In this document: one piece after another, positions 1 to 5,946 of the stretch | How the letters are laid out: every line of letters begins with the position of its first letter | Numbering within the stretch: position 1 is the stretch's first letter | Assembly (NCBI GenBank): GCA_947628335.1 | Contig: CANQZT010000098.1 | Location: forward strand, 1-5,946 | DNA: 5,946 bases | Reading direction: 5' to 3' | Source: an uncultured Clostridia bacterium | Lineage (GTDB): Bacteria > Bacillota_A > Clostridia > TANB77 > CAG-508 | Translations under genes and position numbers: made by a program | The notes under the pieces: model-generated | Told to the model about the DNA's origin: nothing | The model's input: only the letters and a program-made list of their open reading frames with translations | Databases searched by the model: none

Positions 1-816
1 GTACGCACTACCTGCAGCTATAGTATACCAAGATGTTGCTTTTTTACCTGATGATGTAATTCCATTTGTTTTTCCACAACATAGCGCACATGAACAATAT
101 GCCGACGTATTGAAAGTTTTTACTATCGGTGTTTTTCCTGATACTTTTTTTGCAAGCACCGAATTAGAGTTTATTTGAACATTCGCTGTTCTTTCTTCAC
201 TTCCTCTTGATGTAACATTTTTACTTACCTGAACTACTTTATTTACAGGTTCTTTTATAACTGTTTCAGATATTATTGTTCTTTCTATTTCTATGTCATT
301 TCTAAATTTTGCACGATATACAATTTCTTTTAATCCATTTTCTCCTTGCGTAATGACTTTATTTGTTGCACTTTCATTTACTTGTTGGGCTTCTTTTGTA
401 ACTGTTTCATATGGTATTTCTACTTGCTCTGTAATAATTTTTTCTGTTATTGTTGTATAATCTCCTAGTAGTTGTTCTATCGATACTTCACTATTCTCTT
501 GTGCAAGTTTTACAACACTCTTTCCCTCTTCTAGTGCTTTTGTAATGGTGATTGTTTTATTTTCTGATATTTCTGACTCTAGATTTGGTACTACTTCCTC
601 TTCTGGTAATACTACAATATGACTTTCTTCTAGTATATCTGCTACTTTTGTTTTCGTTGTTAATACATCCATTTCATAATTATTTGAAAGTATGATTTTA
701 ACATTATTCAGTTGTAAATTAGTTGCCATTACTCCAAAACCTAATACAAACATAAGCAAAATGGCTATGCATGCTATCTTTTTTATCGATAGTGATGCTT
801 TTTCATTTTCAATCAT
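1..816 (-). CDS. YabE-like cell-wall protein, DUF348-G5-3D (3' end beyond window)
   Basis: The reading frame is open for 272 codons from an ATG at 816-814 to the left window edge, with no stop, so the C-terminus is missing. Residues 1-11 are a short polar head, and about 12-32 form one hydrophobic segment (IACIAILLMFVLGFGVMA), best read as a signal anchor placing the rest outside the cell. About 38-95 resemble a DUF348 domain (VKIILSNNYEMDVLTTKTKV). About 124-198 form a G5 domain (ITEQVEIPYETV, then NKVITQGENGLKEIVYR). From about 232 a 3D domain begins (FNTSAYCSCALCCGKTNGIT). Proteins of this layout, such as B. subtilis YabE and the Rpf/Sps-like group, are thought to remodel peptidoglycan; the 3D domain has an MltA-like barrel fold. 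The aspartates that name the 3D domain would lie beyond position 1, so activity cannot be judged. The gene has its own promoter and RBS. The family call is firm; the substrate is inferred. Confidence 0.92.
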   Translation of the reverse strand, partial: MIENEKASLSIKKIACIAILLMFVLGFGVMATNLQLNNVKIILSNNYEMDVLTTKTKVADILEESHIVVLPEEEVVPNLESEISENKTITITKALEEGKSVVKLAQENSEVSIEQLLGDYTTITEKIITEQVEIPYETVTKEAQQVNESATNKVITQGENGLKEIVYRAKFRNDIEIERTIISETVIKEPVNKVVQVSKNVTSRGSEERTANVQINSNSVLAKKVSGKTPIVKTFNTSAYCSCALCCGKTNGITSSGKKATSWYTIAAGSAY

Positions 817-828
817 TTGTACAAATAT

Positions 829-836
829 CCCTCCTT
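829..836 (-). promoter_or_regulatory. Ribosome binding site for the YabE-like gene
   Basis: The minus strand reads AAGGAGGG, close to the ideal anti-16S complement, ending 12 nt before the ATG at 816-814. This spacing is longer than usual. No ATG, GTG or TTG lies closer in the same frame; the TTG at 824-822 is out of frame and reaches TGA three codons later. The ATG therefore remains the best start. Confidence 0.75.
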
Positions 837-850
837 CAAGCGATGACCTT

Positions 851-879
851 ATTATATATTATAAAAATTTAAATGTCAA
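851..879 (-). promoter_or_regulatory. Consensus sigma-A promoter of the YabE-like gene
   Basis: The minus strand has TTGACA at 879-874, a 17-bp spacer, and TATAAT at 856-851: both hexamers and the spacing match the housekeeping consensus exactly. Transcription should start near 844, giving a leader of under 30 nt that holds only the RBS. This suggests strong constitutive expression. In such AT-rich DNA the -10 alone would mean little; the perfect -35 at ideal spacing, placed just before an RBS, is what supports the call. Confidence 0.82.
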
Positions 880-1004
880 ATATAAAATAAATGTCTTAAA
901 ATCGCTGTATACTAACATTATATTCAACTTGTACAATTAATATGACTAAAATTTTTTTATTTTTTTTATATTAAAATTTTGATATAGTCTATATATTATA
1001 AAGT

Positions 1005-1052
1005 AAAAGAAAGAGAGACTTTAAAATTTCAAAGTTCTCTCTTTCTTTTTTT
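1005..1052. terminator. Hairpin terminator after the SUMF gene, probably bidirectional
   Basis: The arms AAAAGAAAGAGAGACTTT (1005-1022) and AAAGTTCTCTCTTTCTTTT (1031-1049) pair over about 18 bp with one bulged T, around an 8-nt AT-rich loop. On the minus strand the hairpin begins 13 nt after the TAA of the SUMF gene (1063-1065) and is followed by the T-rich run CTTTCTTTTACTTTAT, so it can end that transcript. On the plus strand the tail is a cleaner run of seven Ts (1046-1052), so the same hairpin should also stop plus-strand transcription coming from the YabE-like gene side. Confidence 0.8.
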
Positions 1053-1062
1053 GTGTGTGGAT

Positions 1063-1938
1063 TTAGACCTGCATAATAACTCTAACTCCTGCATCAGAAA
1101 CATAATCATCAGGGTACTCATATGTCCTTCTAGTCATGGAATATTCTTTTCCACTGACTCGAAAACTTCCTCCTCGTAATACACGCATATCAAGCTCAAA
1201 GGACTCTTGAGTCCATTTCGATAAGTTACCCGCGAAGTCGTACAGATTATTTAATGCTCTACCTGTTCCAGTTACAACCAGTTTCCCACTATAGTTTCCT
1301 ATGTTTGAAGAATCATATAAATCTTCTTTTCTTACAGCATTGGAACTAACTAACCACTCAATAATTGTGTCAAATTCCGCTCCATATACTAAATAACTTA
1401 TACTTCCTCCTTTAAAATTTTCTGCTATTTTCACAGCATCCCAGAATGTCCCTGACCATGGTATTTCGTTTTTTACCGATCGTGGTTTTCCTTTTTGCAT
1501 GGATATATCATATCTGGATACGTAACAACCGCCTAGATTCCTCATGTGTATTTTTTGTCTAAATAGATTTTCTTCATTGAAACCTGTATAGGAAAATTCC
1601 TCCTCATAATATTTTCTCCTACCAAGCTTTTCATTGAAATTTCTTCCATCAAGTGTTCCATTTGGCTTTAACATATCAGACGGCACCCATACCATCTGAT
1701 CATATAGCCTCTTTGTTGCTTCTTTGTCCCAGTCCACTACGCAGTCTTTTGGGATTTTGTAAATTACCAAACCTCCGCAGAAAATTTCTGTCTCCGATAC
1801 CAACCCTGAAACAGTCCAACCCTCTGGGATTATTGCCTTATTTCCCATGCGGTCAATAAATAACGCAGTTTCTTTAGCATACTCTCCTGGATTAATTATC
1901 CCACTACCTTTGTCCACACACACCCGATTTTTAATCAT
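1063..1938 (-). CDS. SUMF/FGE-fold protein, probably non-catalytic
   Basis: This is a complete 291-codon gene starting at ATG 1938-1936 behind a strong RBS. No signal peptide or membrane segment is visible, so it is probably cytoplasmic unless exported another way. Residues 1-80 are not recognised (they include IPEGWTVSG). From about 82 the SUMF/formylglycine-generating-enzyme fold follows: VWVPSDML, GGCYVSRYDIS (136-146), WDAVKIAE (166-173), YGAEFDTIIEWL (185-196), NNLYDFAGNLSKWTQE (230-245), RVLRGGSF (252-259) and the terminal GVRVI (284-288). True FGE enzymes have two active-site cysteines between GGS and the final GFR; here that stretch (SGKEYSMTRRTYEY) has none. EgtB-type members use three histidines for iron; this protein has only His131. 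Its four cysteines (7, 54, 66, 138) are elsewhere. Similar SUMF-like proteins of unknown role are common in gut Clostridia, as recalled and not searched. A binding role of this C-type-lectin-related fold is inferred. GC content is about 40% in sampled lines, unlike the AT-rich GH94 gene. Confidence 0.87.
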   Translation of the reverse strand: MIKNRVCVDKGSGIINPGEYAKETALFIDRMGNKAIIPEGWTVSGLVSETEIFCGGLVIYKIPKDCVVDWDKEATKRLYDQMVWVPSDMLKPNGTLDGRNFNEKLGRRKYYEEEFSYTGFNEENLFRQKIHMRNLGGCYVSRYDISMQKGKPRSVKNEIPWSGTFWDAVKIAENFKGGSISYLVYGAEFDTIIEWLVSSNAVRKEDLYDSSNIGNYSGKLVVTGTGRALNNLYDFAGNLSKWTQESFELDMRVLRGGSFRVSGKEYSMTRRTYEYPDDYVSDAGVRVIMQV

Positions 1939-1944
1939 ACTGCT

Positions 1945-1953
1945 ACCTCCTTT
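1945..1953 (-). promoter_or_regulatory. Ribosome binding site for the SUMF-fold gene
   Basis: The minus strand reads AAAGGAGGT, a near-perfect Shine-Dalgarno, ending 6 nt before the ATG at 1938-1936. It fixes the start codon; no alternative start lies in frame just upstream. Confidence 0.88.
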
Positions 1954-1999
1954 AATATTGCAATTTATCGGTTTCTACATGGCTTTTGCCACTATATAA

Positions 2000-2028
2000 A
2001 TAATAACATAATTTATTAGATTTTGCAA
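2000..2028 (-). promoter_or_regulatory. Putative sigma-A promoter with extended -10 for the SUMF-fold gene
   Basis: The minus strand has TTGCAA (2028-2023, four of six consensus bases), a 17-bp spacer, and TATTAT (2005-2000, five of six) preceded by TG one base upstream, which makes an extended -10. Transcription would start near 1993 and give a leader of about 55 nt. A separate promoter agrees with the 132-bp gap after the GH94 gene. No clear terminator for the GH94 gene is seen here, so read-through could also contribute. Confidence 0.5.
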
Positions 2029-2070
2029 CTTTTTATGTCAAATTGTTTTGTAAGAACCCTAAATATACTC

Positions 2071-5000
2071 TTACATTTGTACTTCTATTTCATTAATTTT
2101 TCCATTATCTATTAATTTTACGCACTTCTTATCTATTTCTTCTCCATTTAATATAAATTTTTCTACTCCTGTATTTTTTCCGTTTGGATTTTTTACTTTT
2201 ATATTGTATACACTTGTCTTATACTCATAACGGATACTATATTCTTTCCATTCTTTTGGAATTACTGGTTCTATTGCTAATGTTTGATTTTCTATTTTCA
2301 ACCCAAGTATATATTCAATTCCTGCTTTATACATCCAACTACTTGAACCTGTATACCATGTCCATCCACCTCTTCCAATTAGATTTCCTACACCGTATAC
2401 ATCTGCAACTATTACATATGGTTCTACTTTATAACGATTTACGGCTTCTTTTGTTCTTGTGTGTTCTATCGGATTTATCATTTTAAAATATTGTGTTGCT
2501 TTATCTCCATTCCCTAATATCGCCCATGCAATTATGGTCCATATTGCAGCATGTGTGTATTGACCACCATTTTCTCTTACTCCTGGCAAATAAGCTTTTA
2601 TATATCCTGGTTCTAATTTCGAATTTTCAAATGCTGGATCTAGTAATTTTATAACTCCATTTTCTTTGTCTACTAAATAATTTTCCAAACTTTCCATTGC
2701 TATATGTTGCTTTTCATTATCCCCAGCACGAGATATAATACTCCAACTTTGTGCAATACTATCTATTTTACATTCCTCATTTTCTATGCTTCCTAATATT
2801 TGACCATCATCTGTATATGCTCTCCTATACCATCTTCCATCCCAACCTGATGTATTTAATGCCTTTTTTAATTCTTCCATCAAATTCTGATATCTTTGAA
2901 CTCTTTGCATATCTTGTCTTTGTTCACATATTGGTATAAATCTATTTAATGTTTCATATAAGAAGAAACCTAGCCATATACTTTCTCCTTTTCCTTTGTT
3001 TCCAACTGTGCTAAAACCATCATTCCAATCTCCCGAACCAATTTTAGGCAAATTATGCTCACCAAACGAGATTGCTTTATCTATTGCTCTTACACAATGC
3101 ATATAAATTTCTTCTTCTATTTCTGATGGTAAATGCTCATCATAAATTTCGTCTTGACCTTCTTTTAAAACCTCCCCTGATATATATGATACCTTTTCTT
3201 CTAGAATTTTAGTATCTCCTGTAAATTTTATATATTCTGCTGTTACATATGGAAGCCATAATAAATCATCTGAAAATCTAGTTCGAATTCCTCTTTTTGT
3301 TTCTGTATGCCACCAATGTTCTACATCTCCTTCTAAAAATTGATGACTTGCATGTTTTAATATTTGCTCTTTCATAAGGTTTGGTTCTATATATTTCATT
3401 CCCATTGTATCTTGTAATTGATCTCTAAATCCATATGCTCCTCCTGATTGATAAAATCCACTTCTTGCCCATAATCTACATGCAATAGTTTGATATGACA
3501 TCCATCCATTAAGTATTATATTCATAGATTCAAGTGGCGTTTTTATTGTAACTCTTCTTAATATTTCATTCCAATATTGCTTTGTATTTTCTAATTCTTG
3601 TTTAGCATTTTCTGGTATTGTGTATTTATATGCAATCTCCGTAGTATTTTTTTCATCAGCACCAAGTATAAAAACTAATTTTTTATCTTCAAACGCTTTT
3701 AATTCTACTTCCACTTCTATAGCAATACATGGTGTTCGCCCTATAGCCCCTTCATTTCCAAGCGTATTTTTATTTAACGCTTCTGGATTTTTTATTGTGT
3801 CTTTCCCTATAAATGATATCCTATCCCCAGTATATGACTTTATTTTTTCACTACTTGATAAATAACATTTTGACTCTTTAATATCATATAAATATTGATT
3901 TCTTGCATAGATAATGTTCGCATTTTGATCATAATTTATATTTATATATCCATTTGTCTTTACTATATCTTCCCCTAAAACTGGCTTTATATAGTACACT
4001 AATTTTAATTTTTTCTTTTCAGGAGTCGTATTTTTTAATCTTAATAAATTTACCTTTACATTATCTTGTATTGGTATAAAAGTTTCTTGTTCTTGTAATA
4101 ATCCCATTTTCATACTGGTAAACTTCGCATAGCCAAATCCATAGGTCATATAATATTCATCATCATCTTGATTTAAATTTGGACATAACGACCAAGTAAT
4201 TTTCTTATCTTCATCTTTAATATAAATTATTTCTGATGGTACATCTAATACTGCATTATTATTCCAATCTGTAATTCTATTTAGTCTGCTGTTTTTATAC
4301 CAAGTATAACCTGAATTATTATTCGTAATTACTGTTCCAAAATTTGGATTTGCAAGTACATGACTCCATACAACAGGTGGTTTTATATTTTTTGTCATTT
4401 TTATTATATATTCTTTTCCATCTTCTGAAAATGCTCCATAATCATTATAATATTTTAAATTTTCTATATTTATTAATTTATTTCTCTTTTCCTCATTTGT
4501 AAATAGCTTGTTATTTACTTCCTCATAATGTCCCATTTTTATTGTATCTAAATACTCTTCTTCTTTTTCTTTAATAACATTTTTGATATTTCCTAAATGT
4601 GCATCTATTATTAAATTTGCTCTAAATTCTAGTAAATCTTTATCCTCTATTTCATTTGCATTTAATACATATATACCACCTTTTACATTTAATAAATACA
4701 TAAGTTGTCTATTTAAAATTTCGGTTTCTATTGCTTCTTTTACATATCTTTCATATACATTTTCTTCTTCATTTAAAATTATTAAGTCAATTTCTTCATT
4801 TTTTGCTTTGAAATATTCATATGCTTTTAATATGTCTTTAATTACATACGCATCATTTACATCTTTTATTTTTACTAATAACATCGGTAAATCACCTGAT
4901 ATCCCATACTTCCATAGTTCATTTATTTCATATGATTTATTGTATTTATTAAGATACATTTTTTTCATTGGATTTTGTACTATAAGATATGATAATATTT

Positions 5001-5946
5001 TCTGATAAATTTCTATATCAGTTCCTTTCAATCCTAAATATCTTGCCTCTTCTTCTACTCTTACTCTTGATAATTCAAAAGCTCGTTTTATATTTTCTAC
5101 ATTACAATATTTTTCAATATACTCTTTTACTTTTTCTTTTTCCTCTGATACACAAATAATTAGATTTATATTTACTTTCTCTTTAGGTTTTATTTTTACT
5201 GTTCTTTTTAGTGCTATTATTGGAGATACTGTTAAACCTAAATTTTTTGAAAATGGTATAGAATTTTCTATCATTTTTGGAATTCCTATACCTTTTCCTC
5301 CATTTAATTTTTCTTCATCTATTTCATACTCCAGTTCTCCTACTGTTTCATCTTGAGTGTATAAATTTACTCCTAAATAAATAGGTTCTATATCTCCTCT
5401 TTTATTCCTTTTTACTAAAATTGAATTTGTATCTTCTAAATATTCGTATTTTAGAAATAAGTTATTAAATGCCATATGTGCATTATCTTGTTCTTTAGCA
5501 GATAATACTGGATTAAATACACTTGAAATTTCAAAAGTTTCTTCTAAATTTCCATTATTTTTTATTTCTAAGTTTCGTATCTCTACTGAATCATTCGGTG
5601 CAGTTATAATTTTCATAGTTGTAGTTACTGTATCATCTTTTCTTATTATTTCATCTGTGTCTGGCATGAACGCAACTGTATATTTTTCTGGCTTTATTGA
5701 GTTACTTTTATACATTGTACTCCATATTTTTTTACTTTTAATATTTTTTATATAAAATGCTATTCCTTGAGGGTAGTCATTGGTCATTTTGTATCTGTTT
5801 ATATAAATATTTTTATACTTGCTAAAACCTTCTCCTCTTTCATTCATGTATACTGAATAATTGTCATTTGAAATTACATTATAATTGTTTAAATGATAAT
5901 TTAACTTTGTAAATTCTCTTCTTGTATAATTTTCATAATTTATACT
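2071..5946 (-). CDS. NdvB/ChvB-family protein, C-terminal GH94 half (5' end beyond window)
   Basis: The frame is open from the right edge to a TAA at 2073-2071: 1291 visible residues, 33 of them upstream of the first ATG (5847). That ATG has no Shine-Dalgarno, and the preceding residues (ISNDNYSVY) continue the family motif of the type LSNGRYSV...GGGYSRW, so it is internal. In order: a first Glyco_transf_36 beta-sandwich (about 5870-5050); a helical linker with LWKYGISGDLP (4917-4885); a second beta-sandwich (about 4450-3600; WSHVLANPNFG, GYTWYKNSRLNR); then the GH94 alpha-barrel (about 3530-2250). The barrel keeps GFRDQLQD (near 3435), HWWHTETKRGIRTR (near 3325), DWND (3030-3019, with the family's general-acid Asp), GVRENGGQYTHAA (near 2585) and WTWYTGSSSWMY (near 2375). 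GH94 enzymes reversibly phosphorolyse beta-glucosides. In cyclic beta-1,2-glucan synthases this domain trims beta-1,2-glucan chains, behind GT84 and cyclising domains. Those would lie upstream, unseen; a stand-alone beta-1,2-oligoglucan phosphorylase relative is the alternative. The codons are very AT-rich. No frameshift is seen. Confidence 0.93.
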   Translation of the reverse strand, partial: SINYENYTRREFTKLNYHLNNYNVISNDNYSVYMNERGEGFSKYKNIYINRYKMTNDYPQGIAFYIKNIKSKKIWSTMYKSNSIKPEKYTVAFMPDTDEIIRKDDTVTTTMKIITAPNDSVEIRNLEIKNNGNLEETFEISSVFNPVLSAKEQDNAHMAFNNLFLKYEYLEDTNSILVKRNKRGDIEPIYLGVNLYTQDETVGELEYEIDEEKLNGGKGIGIPKMIENSIPFSKNLGLTVSPIIALKRTVKIKPKEKVNINLIICVSEEKEKVKEYIEKYCNVENIKRAFELSRVRVEEEARYLGLKGTDIEIYQKILSYLIVQNPMKKMYLNKYNKSYEINELWKYGISGDLPMLLVKIKDVNDAYVIKDILKAYEYFKAKNEEIDLIILNEEENVYERYVKEAIETEILNRQLMYLLNVKGGIYVLNANEIEDKDLLEFRANLIIDAHLGNIKNVIKEKEEEYLDTIKMGHYEEVNNKLFTNEEKRNKLINIENLKYYNDYGAFSEDGKEYIIKMTKNIKPPVVWSHVLANPNFGTVITNNNSGYTWYKNSRLNRITDWNNNAVLDVPSEIIYIKDEDKKITWSLCPNLNQDDDEYYMTYGFGYAKFTSMKMGLLQEQETFIPIQDNVKVNLLRLKNTTPEKKKLKLVYYIKPVLGEDIVKTNGYININYDQNANIIYARNQYLYDIKESKCYLSSSEKIKSYTGDRISFIGKDTIKNPEALNKNTLGNEGAIGRTPCIAIEVEVELKAFEDKKLVFILGADEKNTTEIAYKYTIPENAKQELENTKQYWNEILRRVTIKTPLESMNIILNGWMSYQTIACRLWARSGFYQSGGAYGFRDQLQDTMGMKYIEPNLMKEQILKHASHQFLEGDVEHWWHTETKRGIRTRFSDDLLWLPYVTAEYIKFTGDTKILEEKVSYISGEVLKEGQDEIYDEHLPSEIEEEIYMHCVRAIDKAISFGEHNLPKIGSGDWNDGFSTVGNKGKGESIWLGFFLYETLNRFIPICEQRQDMQRVQRYQNLMEELKKALNTSGWDGRWYRRAYTDDGQILGSIENEECKIDSIAQSWSIISRAGDNEKQHIAMESLENYLVDKENGVIKLLDPAFENSKLEPGYIKAYLPGVRENGGQYTHAAIWTIIAWAILGNGDKATQYFKMINPIEHTRTKEAVNRYKVEPYVIVADVYGVGNLIGRGGWTWYTGSSSWMYKAGIEYILGLKIENQTLAIEPVIPKEWKEYSIRYEYKTSVYNIKVKNPNGKNTGVEKFILNGEEIDKKCVKLIDNGKINEIEVQM

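Noticed and set aside
692..940. Plus-strand open frame of 82 codons over the start of the YabE-like gene
   Set aside because: It lies opposite a well-supported gene and its promoter, shows no family motif, and reads as low-complexity hydrophobic sequence.
917..945. Second promoter for the YabE-like gene using TATAAT at 922-917
   Set aside because: The matching -35 position reads TCATAT, which does not resemble TTGACA; a lone TATAAT is expected by chance in such AT-rich DNA.
1063..1938. Annotation as an active formylglycine-generating enzyme or EgtB
   Set aside because: The active-site cysteine pair is absent and there is only one histidine; no sulfatase gene is in the window either.
1981..1990. 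GGCTTTTGCC as a terminator hairpin for the GH94 gene
   Set aside because: The stem is only three pairs, has no T-tract, and lies inside the likely leader of the SUMF gene.
2013..2041. Exact TTGACA (2041-2036) as the -35 of a promoter for the SUMF gene
   Set aside because: At 17-bp spacing the -10 would be TAATAA, a poor match; the overlapping TTGCAA / TG-extended TATTAT pair is better. It could still contribute.
1653..5005. Several plus-strand open frames of 62-140 codons inside the SUMF and GH94 genes
   Set aside because: They are antisense shadows of AT-rich coding sequence (Leu/Phe/Ser/Tyr-rich) with no recognisable domains.
1..5946. CRISPR array, insertion sequence, tRNA or rRNA
   Set aside because: No regularly spaced repeats, transposase motifs, terminal inverted repeats or conserved RNA gene sequences were seen on reading both strands.

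Overview
The window looks like low-GC Firmicutes DNA, most likely from a clostridial-type organism. Sampled stretches of the largest gene run near 24% GC, Trp is TGG, the standard code holds, and the ribosome binding sites are strong AGGAGG types. A membrane-anchored DUF348-G5-3D protein (YabE-like) is also typical of Firmicutes. All three genes lie on the minus strand, so they read right to left, and two of them are cut by the window edges.

Right part (2071-5946): the C-terminal ~1291 residues of a very large NdvB/ChvB-family protein. It carries two GH94-type N-terminal beta-sandwich domains (Glyco_transf_36) and an intact GH94 phosphorylase barrel with the DWND motif. The frame is open to the window edge, and the residues before the first ATG (5847) continue the family consensus, so the true start is outside. 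By family, this is probably the C-terminal half of a cyclic beta-1,2-glucan synthase or a close relative acting on beta-1,2-glucan.

Middle part (about 1005-2028): a self-contained unit with a putative promoter (2000-2028), a strong Shine-Dalgarno, a 291-codon SUMF/FGE-fold gene (1063-1938) and a hairpin terminator (1005-1052). Its GC content (about 40% in sampled lines) is far above the gene to its right. The protein lacks the active-site cysteine pair of formylglycine-generating enzymes and has only one histidine, so it cannot form the three-His iron site of EgtB. It is probably a binding or structural version of the fold.

Left part (1-879): a perfect-consensus sigma-A promoter (TTGACA, 17 bp, TATAAT), then a 272-codon partial gene for a cell-surface protein with one N-terminal membrane segment, a DUF348 domain, a G5 domain and the start of a Cys-rich 3D domain. 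It runs off the left edge before the catalytic aspartates. The gap 817-1062 otherwise holds only AT-rich sequence and the terminator. The gap 1939-2070 holds the SUMF promoter and RBS, with no convincing terminator for the GH94 gene.

No RNA genes, CRISPR array, insertion sequence or att site was seen. No new multi-gene system is evident. The most interesting object is the compositionally foreign, probably non-catalytic SUMF-fold gene set between two cell-envelope genes.
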